Source: Spirogloea muscicola
Taxonomy: Eukaryota; Streptophyta; Zygnematophyceae; Spirogloeales; Spirogloeaceae
DNA length: 15,335 nucleotides
Reading direction: 5' to 3'
Assembly (NCBI GenBank): GCA_009602725.1
Contig: WELB01000303.1
Span: forward strand, 20,162-35,496
Shown here: positions 1-11,720 of the stretch, one piece after another
How positions within the stretch are numbered: the first letter of the stretch is position 1
Layout of the letters: every line of letters begins with the position of its first letter
The notes under the pieces: model-generated
Databases searched by the model: none
What the model was told of the DNA's origin: nothing
What the model saw: the letters and a program-made list of their open reading frames with translations, nothing else
Program-made: the position numbers and the translations under genes

Positions 1-2205
<2,205 letters not shown>

Positions 2206-2658
2206 GCTCGAGTAGTGACAGAAGTAGCTTGCTGACAGTGCTAAAGCCTTTTGAGGGGCTTGCATTGACGTTATGGTGACCTTGTTAAGACGTGCTACAG
2301 GCACAGATTCACTGCAAGGAAGCCATATGCTTTCAGCAAATTCTGCCATGACTGGTCCACGTTAGAAATGAATGGCATCCACAATTGCTGGACATTGCAA
2401 GCCGGAGGACAAGAAAGAGAAACAAGGAATACGTGCTTGGCGCATGTGCCTGGCCACGTGGTGCCACTGGGGCTGGCTTGGGGAGTTGCAGCATCGCAGG
2501 TGTGCAAGACCAGCGGTGACCGAAGGGGCAAATCAGCTGCAGTGTCAAGCAGAGAGGTGGAGCGTGGCGGTTCATCTACTCACAGTATTGCGTGTCCAAG
2601 TTGGCCTGTGTGTGGAGTGTGAGGGTCATAGGAGGCCCACATGATGGGCCTCAGCCTT

Positions 2659-2673
2659 TGTAAAGTTTTGTAA
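2659..2673 (+). terminator. Candidate poly(A) signal, TGTAA repeated twice
   Basis: TGTAA occurs at 2659-2663 and again at 2669-2673, inside a short direct repeat of the form TTTGTAAAG. TGTAA is the known chlorophyte polyadenylation signal. Its place about 455 bases after the eS4 stop fits 3'-end formation of that gene. The function is inferred. Confidence 0.55.
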
Positions 2674-2885
2674 AGTTTGCACACAGAAAGGTGTGGGACC
2701 CACGGCAACCATAGCAACCCGCTGCCAATGTCTATGAAGGACTCTGTGCTTTGCCCACATGCGCCGTCGGCCTGTCCTGTGTGCGGGTGGGAGGAGGGGG
2801 AGGGGGATGAAATTAAAGCGAGGCCAATTCAAGCCATTACATTGTTCAGGCAGAAAATGCAGAAAGTGCAAAGAATGCAGCGCAA

Positions 2886-2923
2886 AGAAAGAGAGAGAGA
2901 GAGCGAGAGGGGGGGGGTGGGGC
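2886..2923. repeat. GA-rich simple sequence with G run
   Basis: A (GA)n-like purine tract passes into a run of G interrupted by a single T. It lies about 120 bases upstream of the TPR-hydrolase ATG. It could be a promoter-proximal GAGA-type tract or plain microsatellite sequence. Confidence 0.7.
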
Positions 2924-3041
2924 AAGGGCTGTGAAAAGCCAGCCCGAAGCGAAGGCAGGTTGGGCTGAGCACCCAGGAGACTGGCACCCATGCAACGGCA
3001 GCCCGCACAAGGCGTTGGCGCGCCCCGGAGCGCCGCCTGTC

Positions 3042-6000
3042 ATGGAGGCCCTCAAGGCCGCCGGCAACGCCGCCGTCAAGGCCGGCCGCTTCCCCGACGC
3101 CGCGCAGCACTACAGGCGGGCCCCTCTCCTGAAGCCTCTCGTCTGCCGCCAGCCCGTCCGCTCCCGCCACTCAGCCGCTGCTGCGCTCTGCTGCTCTTGA
3201 CTGGGTCTCAGTGCCGTAGCTCGGCTTGCAGCTTGCAGGCAAGCCTTGGAGGCGCTCCAGCCTGGGCAGGAGGGCGAGGCAGCGGCGCTGCACAGCAACC
3301 TGTCCTTGGCCCTCCTGAAGCAGGGCAAGGCGCAGGAGGTGAGCGACCACGGTGTCCATCACCAGCCTTGGGAATCAGCAGACGTCTCGTCACCAGCTAC
3401 GCCTCCAGCCATTGTCTATGCTGAGCTTTGCCGGCCCCTTTTCCCACTTTCCTCCATTTCTGACGACAGGGAAAAAGTTACCTCCCACAATTGACAGGCT
3501 TTGGTGGAGGCGGAGGCCTGTGTCTCAAAGAAAAGTGATTGGAACAAGGTGCAGATTTCCGCAATTCAATTCGCTGAGTACATAGCATGATCCCTCGACA
3601 CATTAGAGAGTGCCTGTATAGTCTGGAGAACACGTTCCAGGTTGATCCAGCAAACGAGACAGATGAATGGTGGATGAAACTGTCCTCATGTCCAGGCTGC
3701 AAGAACATCAGAATCTCCGTAACCCTTGAAGGGCTTGTTCTGCTGTACAGGCGTACTTTCGACGCGGAGAGGCTTACTTTGGCTTGCAGAATTATGCTGC
3801 TGCAGAGGCATCTTATCTACGCTCCCTGGATTTGGTGATCTTTCTGTTTATCACCCTTGTAAAGCGCTTGTACTTAGTGAGTTGGGCATCTAGTCTTGCA
3901 GGGGATCACTCTCTCACACACACTCACACACACTTGGACACTCTCACACACACTCGCACGCACACTCATACACAACATCACCTGCACACTCACACGCGGA
4001 CGGTAACACGCACTCGTTGACTGGGACTAAATGACGTTCATAGTACGTGTTGGGCCTGAGCAGCTGACAGTTGCCATGATGTGTGGTGCAGCTTCCAGAT
4101 GACGACGGAGTTTTGAAGATGGTGAGGCTGACGAGGGAGGCACTGCAAGGATTCTTCTTTAGGCAGGTAGCCAAGTAAACTAGTTGCAGACTAGAGAGAC
4201 CTTGGCTGCTTCGGTATCCTTGTTGATTTTAGAGCATATCATTTCTGCACCATGCTTCATAGCAGGCCTACCTCTGATGTGATATTACTGTGATATCATG
4301 GACATCCAGCTGAGGCCTGGCCGCGACTTCGCTAGAAGCCCAACAAACGCAGAGGAGCAGCAGGCAAGCCTGTATTTAAATCTGAAAGATAGCTGACCTC
4401 AATCATTCTCAGCATGTTGGCACTCTGTGCCCTGTACTCAAGCTCGTCGGTGTCATCATCTGATGCGGCATTTCTCTATCTGCAGATTTTTTCCGCTGCA
4501 GTGCAGATGAAGAACTTTGTCTATCTGGTAGGGGATGCAAGGACACGAGAAGTGCTGGTCGTAGATGCGGCCTGGGATGTCAAGGTAGGTTATCAATTTA
4601 TTTGCCTTCATTCAAGGTCGTAATTGCTCATCAACAGAGGTATGAAGAAGATGCAAGACATGTGCATGTATGCTTTGCTGCAGTGACTTTCATCGAACTC
4701 AGACTCATGAAAGCAAGTTTGTTAGCGCTGCCTCACCTTTCTGAAGGTATCAAAAACAGGGCCTCCTGGCATATGCAGCAGCTGAAAAAGTGAAAGTGGT
4801 GAGGTACTGCACCAAGAATCAGATTATCATTTGCCATGCTGGATTCTTGTAATACAGATGAGAATATTAATGGTGGTGATATGTCATTGATCATGCTGTA
4901 TGACTGGCACCATAGTTCTAAACGAATTCTCGCAGGTAGGAGCAGTGGTTACGCATTACCACTTCGATCACACAGGAGGTCTACCTCCTCCTCCATTTGA
5001 TGCACTGGGAATTCGAGTGCCCGGTGTACGCGAAGCAGTGGCCGGCTCCAATCTGCCAGTGTGGGCCTGATCGCCTTTTGAGTGCATGATCGTGCTCATA
5101 ATTCATAGGCACTCCTCCCTGCTTTCTTGTATTGATAGCACTTCAATCCTGATATTTATCATGTGCAGTCGTGTTGCTTAATATTGTATGGATCAGGGAA
5201 ATCTCTCAAAGGGAGGCTTTACCAGGCCATTGCGACTGCAGGTATATGTGAACCAAGGGGACTGTGAGACGGTCAAGTGCAAGAATCTGGTCCCTTCTAC
5301 AAGCCTGCATACTGTGGGGGTCAGTCACCATGGCCATGGAATTGGACCTGAGCATGGCATCTTCTTGGTCAACTGTGTTGCTGGCCTTATACTATGAAGC
5401 TCATCAAGTCATGCTGTGCGTCCTTGGCCTCCATTCTGCAGCATGGTGCTACAGTGCAGGTTGGTGACATTCAGTTGCAATTTTTGCATACGCCTGGGCA
5501 TACGCCTGGAAGCCAGTGCGTCTACATTGCAAAGTGAGTGCTCTCTGCATAATTTCCAAGACGCAATCTCATCTCTCAAGGTTTGCGATTACGTTACAGA
5601 CATTGGTAGCAAGTAGTTACACCTCAAAGGCACACTCTGATATATGTATGCCGGGTTTGCAAACAGTGTGCCTGGCCAGCAAGAGGGTGTCCTCCTCAGC
5701 GGCGACACTCTCTTCATTGGGAGGTACAACCTCTTGGACATCCTGGCAGGCCTTCTGGAGTCCTCTGTATCATCATGGTTGCCTATACTCACTTGTGATG
5801 GCCAATGCACATGATATGAAGGCTTCGTTATCCTTGTTTGGCAATAGCTGCGGGAGGCTGGATTTGCCAGATTGTGATTCATCAGCAATGTACAGCAGCC
5901 TGCAAACAGTTTTGGCTTCTCTGCCTAATAGCACAAGGTACCTTCCTGCATCAAATTTATGCCGGGGTAACCATCATGTCCACTGCTTAGAGCTTCACCT

Positions 6001-6270
6001 GAATGACATTCAGCAGGCAGAGCTTGCACATGCCAATATCTCTTATTTGTGGGTGCAGCGTGACTGCTCTGTCAACCTTTTTAGCCCAATCTGCATCATG
6101 ATGGAGCTAGTCTAAAGCTTGATGCACCTCATTAAAGACTTGTATTGAAGCGCAGGGTCTATCCAGGCCATGATTATGGAGGATCTGATACCACGATAGC
6201 CAAGGAGAAGGAGCGAGGGTTGCTGAGGTCTATGAGCAAAGGAGAGTGGCACACAATGCACCGCTTGTAA
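3042..6270 (+). CDS. TPR domain fused to a glyoxalase II/ETHE1-like metallo-beta-lactamase hydrolase, complete, 15 exons
   Basis: Exons: 3042-3115, 3239-3338, 3498-3548, 3751-3834, 4092-4166, 4310-4363, 4486-4584, 4638-4652, 4760-4798, 4936-5058, 5242-5319, 5442-5533, 5667-5723, 5848-5937, 6156-6270; 1146 nt, 381 residues, phase kept throughout. Residues 1-105 form about three TPR units. K5, N9, N45, K75 and R79 sit in the pattern of the Hop-type carboxylate clamp that binds the EEVD tail of Hsp70/Hsp90. Residues 147-381 are a metallo-beta-lactamase fold: THYHFDH (H204, H206, D208, H209), HTPGHT (H284), SGDTLF (D308) and YPGHDYGG (H349), a full two-metal ligand set. Expected activity is hydrolysis of a thioester, or ETHE1-like sulfur chemistry; the substrate cannot be told from sequence. 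The protein ends soon after the core, so it lacks the usual glyoxalase II C-terminal domain. No targeting peptide is seen. Donors after 3115, 4363 and perhaps 4652 are GC. An out-of-frame ATG at 2990 precedes the start. Confidence 0.88.
3909..3999. repeat. CA/CT-rich microsatellite in an intron
   Basis: An imperfect CACACT/ACTCTC simple repeat of about 90 bases lies in the 3835-4091 intron of the TPR-hydrolase gene, between the exon ending LRSLDL and the exon starting LPDDDG. The strand bias toward C, A and T gives an unusually long pyrimidine/CA tract upstream of the 4092 acceptor. Confidence 0.9.
4638..4652 (+). other. 15-nt microexon of the TPR-hydrolase gene
   Basis: This short exon encodes RYEED between the exon ending AAWDVK and the one starting GLLAYAAAE. 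Its donor would be GC (GCAAGA). An alternative GT donor after 4667 adds the five residues ARHVH in the same phase. Either version keeps frame. Skipping the exon also keeps frame and gives AAWDVKGLLAYA, which resembles the ungapped form I expect in relatives, so the exon may be optional. Confidence 0.5.
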
Positions 6271-6689
6271 TCTTCAACACTCAAGCGTTCAACCTCAAAG
6301 TGAATGCATCAGTCCCTCCTTGCCCATATTTGTTCGAGTCCCTGAAGGTGACTAGAAGGACATGCTTGTATATAACAACTGTGGAGAAGATAAGATCACA
6401 AGCTGCAACTCTTCCTAGTACAATTGCGCAACTGATTCCTCAGGATGGAAAACAAGAGTCACAGCTCGGTCAACAAAGTTGTGTTTGTACTGGACAGGTG
6501 AATCACAAGACGTAGTGCAGATAGTAGCAACAATATGGGCAATAAGAGCATCCATCCCTTCAGATTGCAAATCAATACGTGCAACAAGTTGACAGGAAAG
6601 GAAGTACAAGTATGACATCTTAGACTTTTGCTTCATGTGGCCTAAGCTTGTTTCCAAAAAGAAGATGGTCAGAATCTAAATCTCTAATG
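6271..6689. other. Tail-to-tail spacer between two convergent genes
   Basis: Between the TPR-hydrolase stop (6268-6270, +) and the RIK-like stop (6692-6690, -) I see no exon on either strand. The 419 bases probably hold both 3' UTRs. I found no convincing TGTAA on either strand, apart from one that overlaps the TPR-hydrolase stop codon itself. Confidence 0.6.
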
Positions 6690-9600
6690 TCAGGCAGGTT
6701 GGCCAGTGGAATCCTCGTCCTCCTCGCCGTAGTCTACTAGCTGGAGTCCTGTTGAAGAGCTAACAAGAGTTGCTCAAGCACTGGCACAATGCCTGAGCAA
6801 CCTTGCAAGCTGTTACATATGATGTTGCTCGTGCTACAGAGAAAGTGTCGGAGCACTTGCTCCCGCCTGGCCTGAAGGCTGACAATATTCACAAGAGTAC
6901 ATGCAGGCATACCTTGCTTCGCTGTGGAGCCGTCTACATTGATGCCTTTGCTGGGTTGACTGGTGGTGGAAGAGACGGGCGGAGGAGTGACACCAGCACC
7001 TGGCCGAGGTGGAGGTGCACTCATTGACGTAGAAGACATGGCAGCTGTCGGTGCTCTGGGCGGTGGCATCTGCACGGTAGCCATGACACTTCAGCAATCA
7101 CTTGCTGCCCACAAGGAGGAGGTGCTAACAGCTCTTCTTGCTAGCATACTAGTGACTGCACAATCTGCAGCACAGGTGAGTGTCAAAGGGTAGGGTGTAG
7201 GAGGGCGGTTGTTTGTCATCCACTCTGGGCGGTAGTAGGTGGCCTGCTTACTGCAGGCTTCACTTGAGGAGGAGCCACTCTGCAAGAGCTGTCGTTGAGA
7301 ACAAGCTCACATCCACACGGCTACACTCACTGGCAGCAGAATCAACAGAGGTGAGATACTCTGCAGGGGAAGGGCTAATGGAGGAGAGGGGCACGATCAG
7401 TGGCGTAAATCACCTGCCACATAGGAAGAAGTGTCAGGCAGAAACACAACACTGTCAGTCAGGCTGCAGATGAGATTGTTAGCCACCACAAGAATGAATC
7501 ACAACCTATGGTATGGTGAAGAGATCTGAATCACATCGACAAATTGATCCACAGTGGTGGTAGGTGCTAGAAGGACCATGAATCCTCCTGAGACAGGGTG
7601 ACAAATCTCATATGAACAACTGTAACAGATCCCCTGGAAGGCCATAAGGATCCTGCAAACACTTCTTCATTATGACCTTGGGTTGTCAGACAAGCATTAA
7701 CGTGCACCTGCTTAGCGTGCTGAGGTGGGGACTCCACGAACTCCTGGAAGCGGCGCCTCTGCGGCTGCTCCTGCGCCTGAGGAGGTGGCCGATAAGCCTG
7801 GCCAGGGTGCGGAGGCTGCTGCTGCACTCCAACTTGGGTGTAAGGTCCACCGTAGGCGGCCAGACCTGGCCCAGGCCCTGTTGCAGGCGGAGCATAACCG
7901 CCTCCCGGGCCGGGAGGGGGATAAGGTGGGAGGGGGGCACGCTGCGCGTAGTAGGGGCCAGGCGGAGGAGGGTGAGGAGGATAGTGCCCATAAGGCTGCG
8001 GAGCTTGGTGAGGCGGCGGGTACATGTACGAAGGCGGTGGCGGATAGTGCGGCTGCTGAACAGGGGGGCCTAGGTAAGGCGGGGGGGGTTGCTGAGGGTA
8101 AGGTGCCGCTGGCGGTGGCGGATAGGCTGAGTACATGTTTGTTGGGGCTGTGGATGGCTGCTCGGACGGGGTGGGTGCATGCGAGCTTGCTGGAGGAGGG
8201 GGATAGGAGGGATGCATGTTGTAATGGTATGGTGGAGGCTGCGATCCATAGGGCGGCGCAAGCGCTGCTGCAGGTGTCCCTGATGGCGGCACTTGGTCAC
8301 TCTGGCCACTGCATGACGCAGGTGAACCTTGATGAAGCCACACCTTCCCCTTGACTTACGTTAAGCATTGCTCTGAGCGAAGAGCAGCTGCAGCAAATTG
8401 GTTGTCAAGAGACTACCCAGCAGGTGAAAGAGACACTGCATGCAGCGCTGACCTGGCACGCAGGTAGTCTTTTCTCGTTGTCTCCAAGAGCGACTCTACT
8501 AGGCCTTTAGCTTCGTCAACTGCTTTCTGGCTCTTGCCTGTGATGAAAAGGTGCAGCGGCTCCGGCAGCTCTGCACGTTCGTGCATGCAACCCTGAGCTG
8601 GTCAGTCAAGTCGACTACCATGCACCTTCCGCATGGTTTCTTGCTTGCTTCAACGCTGTCGCGTCATACTTGCAGAAACACTGGTGCTCGGTGAGGCAAC
8701 TCGAATGATCACCTTCACCTTTAGCTCCTTCCAGGTTTCCAGAGCCTTGGCCCCTCAGCACGACTTGCGCACCAGACTCGCTTGCGATGTGGTTCAGGTA
8801 CTGATTCTGCACAGCAATTGTAACGCAGTCGCATTTGGTGCAGGAGTGCCACTCATGCAAGACTCTAACTTGGGGTCAAGCAGACTAAGTTAGTGTGCAA
8901 TCAGGGTGCTGCATGGACTTTAGGTGCCAAGTCCCAGGAGAAGTTGTTGCTACAGCTTACATGTGGTCCTCGGATCTTGTCAGCTACATTGTACGTTGCG
9001 TCCGTCTGGAAGCCAATGTGGACAGCAGCCGACACTTGCTGGCCTGGAGGCTGCACAGAGGGGCCCAAGAATATTAAGCACTGGCCGCAATGGGGCTCAA
9101 TCTGAGCTGGCATATGGGGGTGACCAAAAACTCAGGCGTGGACCATCCATATCCATGTAGCAACCCATATGCAGCTATTGACCCTGCAGAGGTGTAAGAG
9201 CGAGGCTCACTGGCTCCATTGGCCTGACACCAAGCATGTCCTCCACGATTGCAACAGCAGCATCAACAGCTTTCACACGCTCCTCATGCGATGGGAGCTG
9301 CCACCAAGCCTTGCGTCAGGCCTTTATGTACAGTGCGTATGGACGTTGCATATTGTTGTGAGCAACGCACGGTGCCAAAGGGCCCCCACAGGGATGCCAG
9401 TCGCCGTACTGACATTGATGCCGGCAGAAATATGTAGAAAGAGCGGCTTCTCCCCACTGGTGTCATGAGTAGCATTTGGAGGCCTGTATCTCCCCCTGCC
9501 AAAAGTCACACGAGCCCAGGAGTGCTGAATGACCACCAGAACCTGCCGACCCAACTATTCCAGTACACGAGCTCCAGAGGCCAATCCTGGCCACCAGCGG

Positions 9601-10364
9601 CCAGTTTGCCAACCGAAGGCCCCGAGTTCTCTGCGGAAAGAGGTCTATCGAGCATCCAAAGTAGGCGGACTGCATTGGGCATACCTGGTGATGACAACAG
9701 CTCCTGTCCTGGCCTGTATCTGCATGACACAAACAAGCAAACGCTTAAAATAAGCTGCACAGGCTCCAGAAGATTGGAGATCTTACTTGGCGGCCAGCTC
9801 TCATGCCTCAGCTAAACCTGGTGCCGACGCAACAGCTCAGCGAGCTCCCGAGCGGCGGCACAAGCTGGCAACCCCAGGAAGCAGCCGCGCGACTGGCACT
9901 TGCAGGCTGTGCGAGCTGCGGGTGCGTCGGTGTGGTGCACTGACGTCTTCCTGGGTCTGCCGCTTGGTGAGCTTGTAGCGGGTGCCCGGGTCCACGTCGT
10001 TGATGATCACCTCCTTGAACGGGTTCTCCTCCACGGGCTTGGCCTGCGGGATGAGGCCCTTGCTCGCCAGTTGCTGCACAGGCGCGAGGTGGAGAGCTCA
10101 GCGCCTCTCCGGCGCGCCTGCCGTGCGCATCACGGGCTGCAGCAGGAGCGGGCGGGCTGCCTCACCTTGTTGAAGCGCTCAACCAGGGCGGCGGCCGTCT
10201 GCTTGGCCACCTCGGGAGAAGGCACCGGCGAAGGCAAGGGCGGCGCGGCCACGAAGCCGCCGGCCGCGGCGGCGAAGGAGGGGCGAGCGCCCGGCAGCGA
10301 CGCGGACTGCGCGGCGGCCAGCGCCGGGGGCACCTCGCCGGGGTCGTCCCACTTGCGCTTCTTC
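6690..10364 (-). CDS. RIK: RIK/KHDC4-like KH-domain RNA-binding protein, start exon unresolved
   Basis: Exons in gene order: 10364-10166, 10073-9945, 9719-9685, 9495-9414, 9297-9229, 9050-8961, 8806-8719, 8570-8453, 8387-8360 (weak), 8301-7708, 7069-6893, 6740-6690; about 552 residues so far. Order: basic KKRKWDDP; Ala/Pro linker; KH domain with EVIINDVDPGTRYKLTKRQ, ARTGAVVITRGRYRPPN and EKPLFLHISAG; second KH-like unit with VHIGFQTDATYNVADKIRGP, ASESGAQVVLRGQGSGN and LHLFITGKSQKAVDEAK; Pro/Tyr-rich region; acidic tail LVDYGEEDED. These match plant RIK (RS2-interacting KH protein) and animal KHDC4/BLOM7, nuclear RNA-binding proteins linked to splicing. The open first exon begins in phase 2, so at least one upstream start exon is missing; base N at 10409 may matter. 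The 8359-8302 intron would be only 58 nt, and 7070-7707 may hide another exon. The LVDYGEED end supports the stop choice. Confidence 0.85.
7708..8301 (-). other. Pro/Tyr-rich low-complexity exon of the RIK-like gene
   Basis: One 594-nt exon encodes 198 residues dominated by Pro, Tyr, Gln, Ala and Gly, with many [10 protein letters not shown] and QPPPP blocks, ending in a short basic patch QRRRF and EFVESPPQHAKQ. It is far longer than the other exons (28-199 nt). In this protein family such tails follow the KH part. It is probably disordered and could offer proline-rich ligands to WW, SH3 or GYF domains of splicing proteins. On the opposite strand the same DNA gives open frames that are only shadows. 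Confidence 0.8.
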
Positions 10365-10538
10365 CTGCGCGCACAACAACGCGACGCCTGCGCGCCACGT
10401 CAGCCGGCNCAAATTACTCAGTAACCCCTGCTAAGCAGCCGCAAATCAGAGAGGCTAGGGTCCTGGAAGTGGGTCCCCTGGACAGAGCCAGAGGCAGCAG
10501 CGAGGGCTCTCCCGGCACGAAGGTGCAGCGCACGGGCC
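10365..10538. other. Unresolved region at the start of the RIK-like gene, with one N
   Basis: This stretch should contain the 5' end or first intron of the RIK-like gene. The acceptor (GCGCGCAG) ends at 10365. Reading upstream in frame meets a stop at 10402-10400 with no ATG in between. A minus-strand ATG at 10540 opens a frame, but no GT donor there gives the required phase 2. The undetermined base at 10409 marks uncertain sequence. I cannot place the start exon. Confidence 0.5.
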
Positions 10539-10918
10539 ATGGACCTCTGCAGCGAGACGGCCAAGCGCATGCGGTACACTTGCGCCAGCGACCCGGCAGC
10601 AGAGGAGCTCGACCGAGAGCGAGCGCCCTTCCTGGAATTGGGTTACTGAGTGGTTAGTAGCTGCCTTGTTTTTCCTTGTGTGCTTGTCATTTCTGCTGCT
10701 TCGCCTTAGGGCTTCGCCTGGCTTCCCCCCCCCTCTTCTTGTACTCTGTTCATTCTTTTTTGGGCTGGCTGTTCCAGCCCATATTCTCAATGGGCGAGCC
10801 CTTCTTCTTCCTGGAGTGCCTCACTTGTGACGGTGGATGCCTTTGCTTGCCTTTGTACTCAAGTACACGAAATTCTCATCTTGTGACGATGGACGTGGTG
10901 TGGAAGGGCCATGAATGA
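10539..10918 (+). CDS. Possible small two-exon gene of unknown product
   Basis: I do not recognise this product. A frame from ATG 10539 (MDLCSETAKRMRYTC, then DPAAEELDRERAPFLELG) has about 80% G/C at third codon positions, like the real first exons here. A second stretch with the same bias encodes MGEPFFFLECLTCDGG, then CLCLPLYSS and VTMDVVWKGHE, stopping at 10918. A phase-consistent join is 10539-10641 to 10710-10918 (103 residues), using donor GTTACT and acceptor CCTTAG. A long pyrimidine tract just before 10780 argues instead that the second exon begins at the TTCCAG acceptor, but that breaks the phase. The four Cys in ECLTCDGGCLC could bind metal. It would run head-to-head with the RIK-like gene. 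It could be untranslated RNA or chance. Confidence 0.35.
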
Positions 10919-11720
10919 GCCCAGCGCGGGCTGGGGCTCCCACGCCCGGGCTCGGGCCCGTCGGCGGTCGCCGCTCCCGGTGCCTGGCCAGGCCATCAGC
11001 GGAAGCGCCGCACGGGTTGCGCCGAGTGCCCCGCCTCTCACTTGAAATGCTGAGCCCGCTCAGCCCCCACGCCCTGCTTTCGCCCTGCATCCGAGGCATT
11101 CTTTCCTCGGGACCTCCTAAAGTAGAGCTCCGCTCTGTGAAGTTCCACTTCATGCACCTCTTCCCGCCCTTTTGCATGAACAGCACATCGGCTCGATCTG
11201 GCCTCCACCATTTACCATGCACACTGCCGGCCTAACCCCACTCTGCCGCCCAAGAGAATATGAGAACCTGCTTGCGGCCGCGGCGGTGCACTGTGAGCGC
11301 GCCTGATGGCAACCCGAGGGGCCCCACGGAACAGTGCGTCAGCCTGGACGTGTGGAGGGTGAGAGAAGGCGCATACTTTGCATGAAATGAAAGGCAGGCC
11401 AAGCCCCATGCCAGGAGCTGAGGCGGCCCCCCCCCCGCTCTGCCACCCACTGCTGCTGCTGCATACTCTGCTGATATGAGCAGTGCCACATAAGTTGCGA
11501 TCATCTAACTGCTGGGCTCCAGCAAGGTGCTTCCATATTACTCCACCTGCTTGTGTGTGCTAGAAAGTAGATCACCACTTGCACTAAGCAGCTCAATCTT
11601 CAGTGACTCACACTGTGACCAGCGGATAGCTTGCCAGTGACCCATCTATCGGGAGAGGCAGTATCTCCACGTATTGCTTGTGGCAAAGTGCATCACGCGG
11701 AGTTCTCTGCTATCACTTTC
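10919..11720. other. Region without an assignable gene, including the SAAL1-like 3' UTR
   Basis: Bases 10919-11050 are strongly GC-rich and open in several frames on both strands, as expected of GC-rich DNA. I found no family match or consistent exon. Bases from about 11250 to 11720 probably carry the 3' UTR of the minus-strand SAAL1-like gene. No minus-strand TGTAA was found there. A G/C run (11428-11437) and CTG-type units near 11450 are simple sequence. Confidence 0.5.

Larger units (their letters stand above)
2206..3041 (+). other. eS4 3' UTR and spacer to the next gene
   Basis: I see no coding exon here. The first roughly 480 bases are probably eS4 3' UTR, ending near a doubled TGTAA at 2659-2673. 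The rest is spacer and the 5' region of the TPR-hydrolase gene. It contains a purine-rich GA/G tract (2886-2923) and turns sharply GC-rich after about 2990, as do the other gene starts in this window. Confidence 0.6.

Noticed and set aside
6903-6912. Donor at CAAG|GTATGC ending the penultimate RIK-like exon
   Set aside because: It leaves phase 1, which does not join the LVDYGEED exon without an eight-base microexon. The donor after 6893 keeps phase 0.
7725-8354. Long plus-strand open frame of 209 codons
   Set aside because: It is the antisense shadow of the Pro/Tyr-rich exon. The minus strand has conserved context, splice sites and the KH exons in the same gene.
10915-11235. Plus-strand 106-codon frame and opposing minus-strand 133-codon frame
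   Set aside because: Both are open only because the DNA is GC-rich. Neither shows family motifs or matching splice sites.
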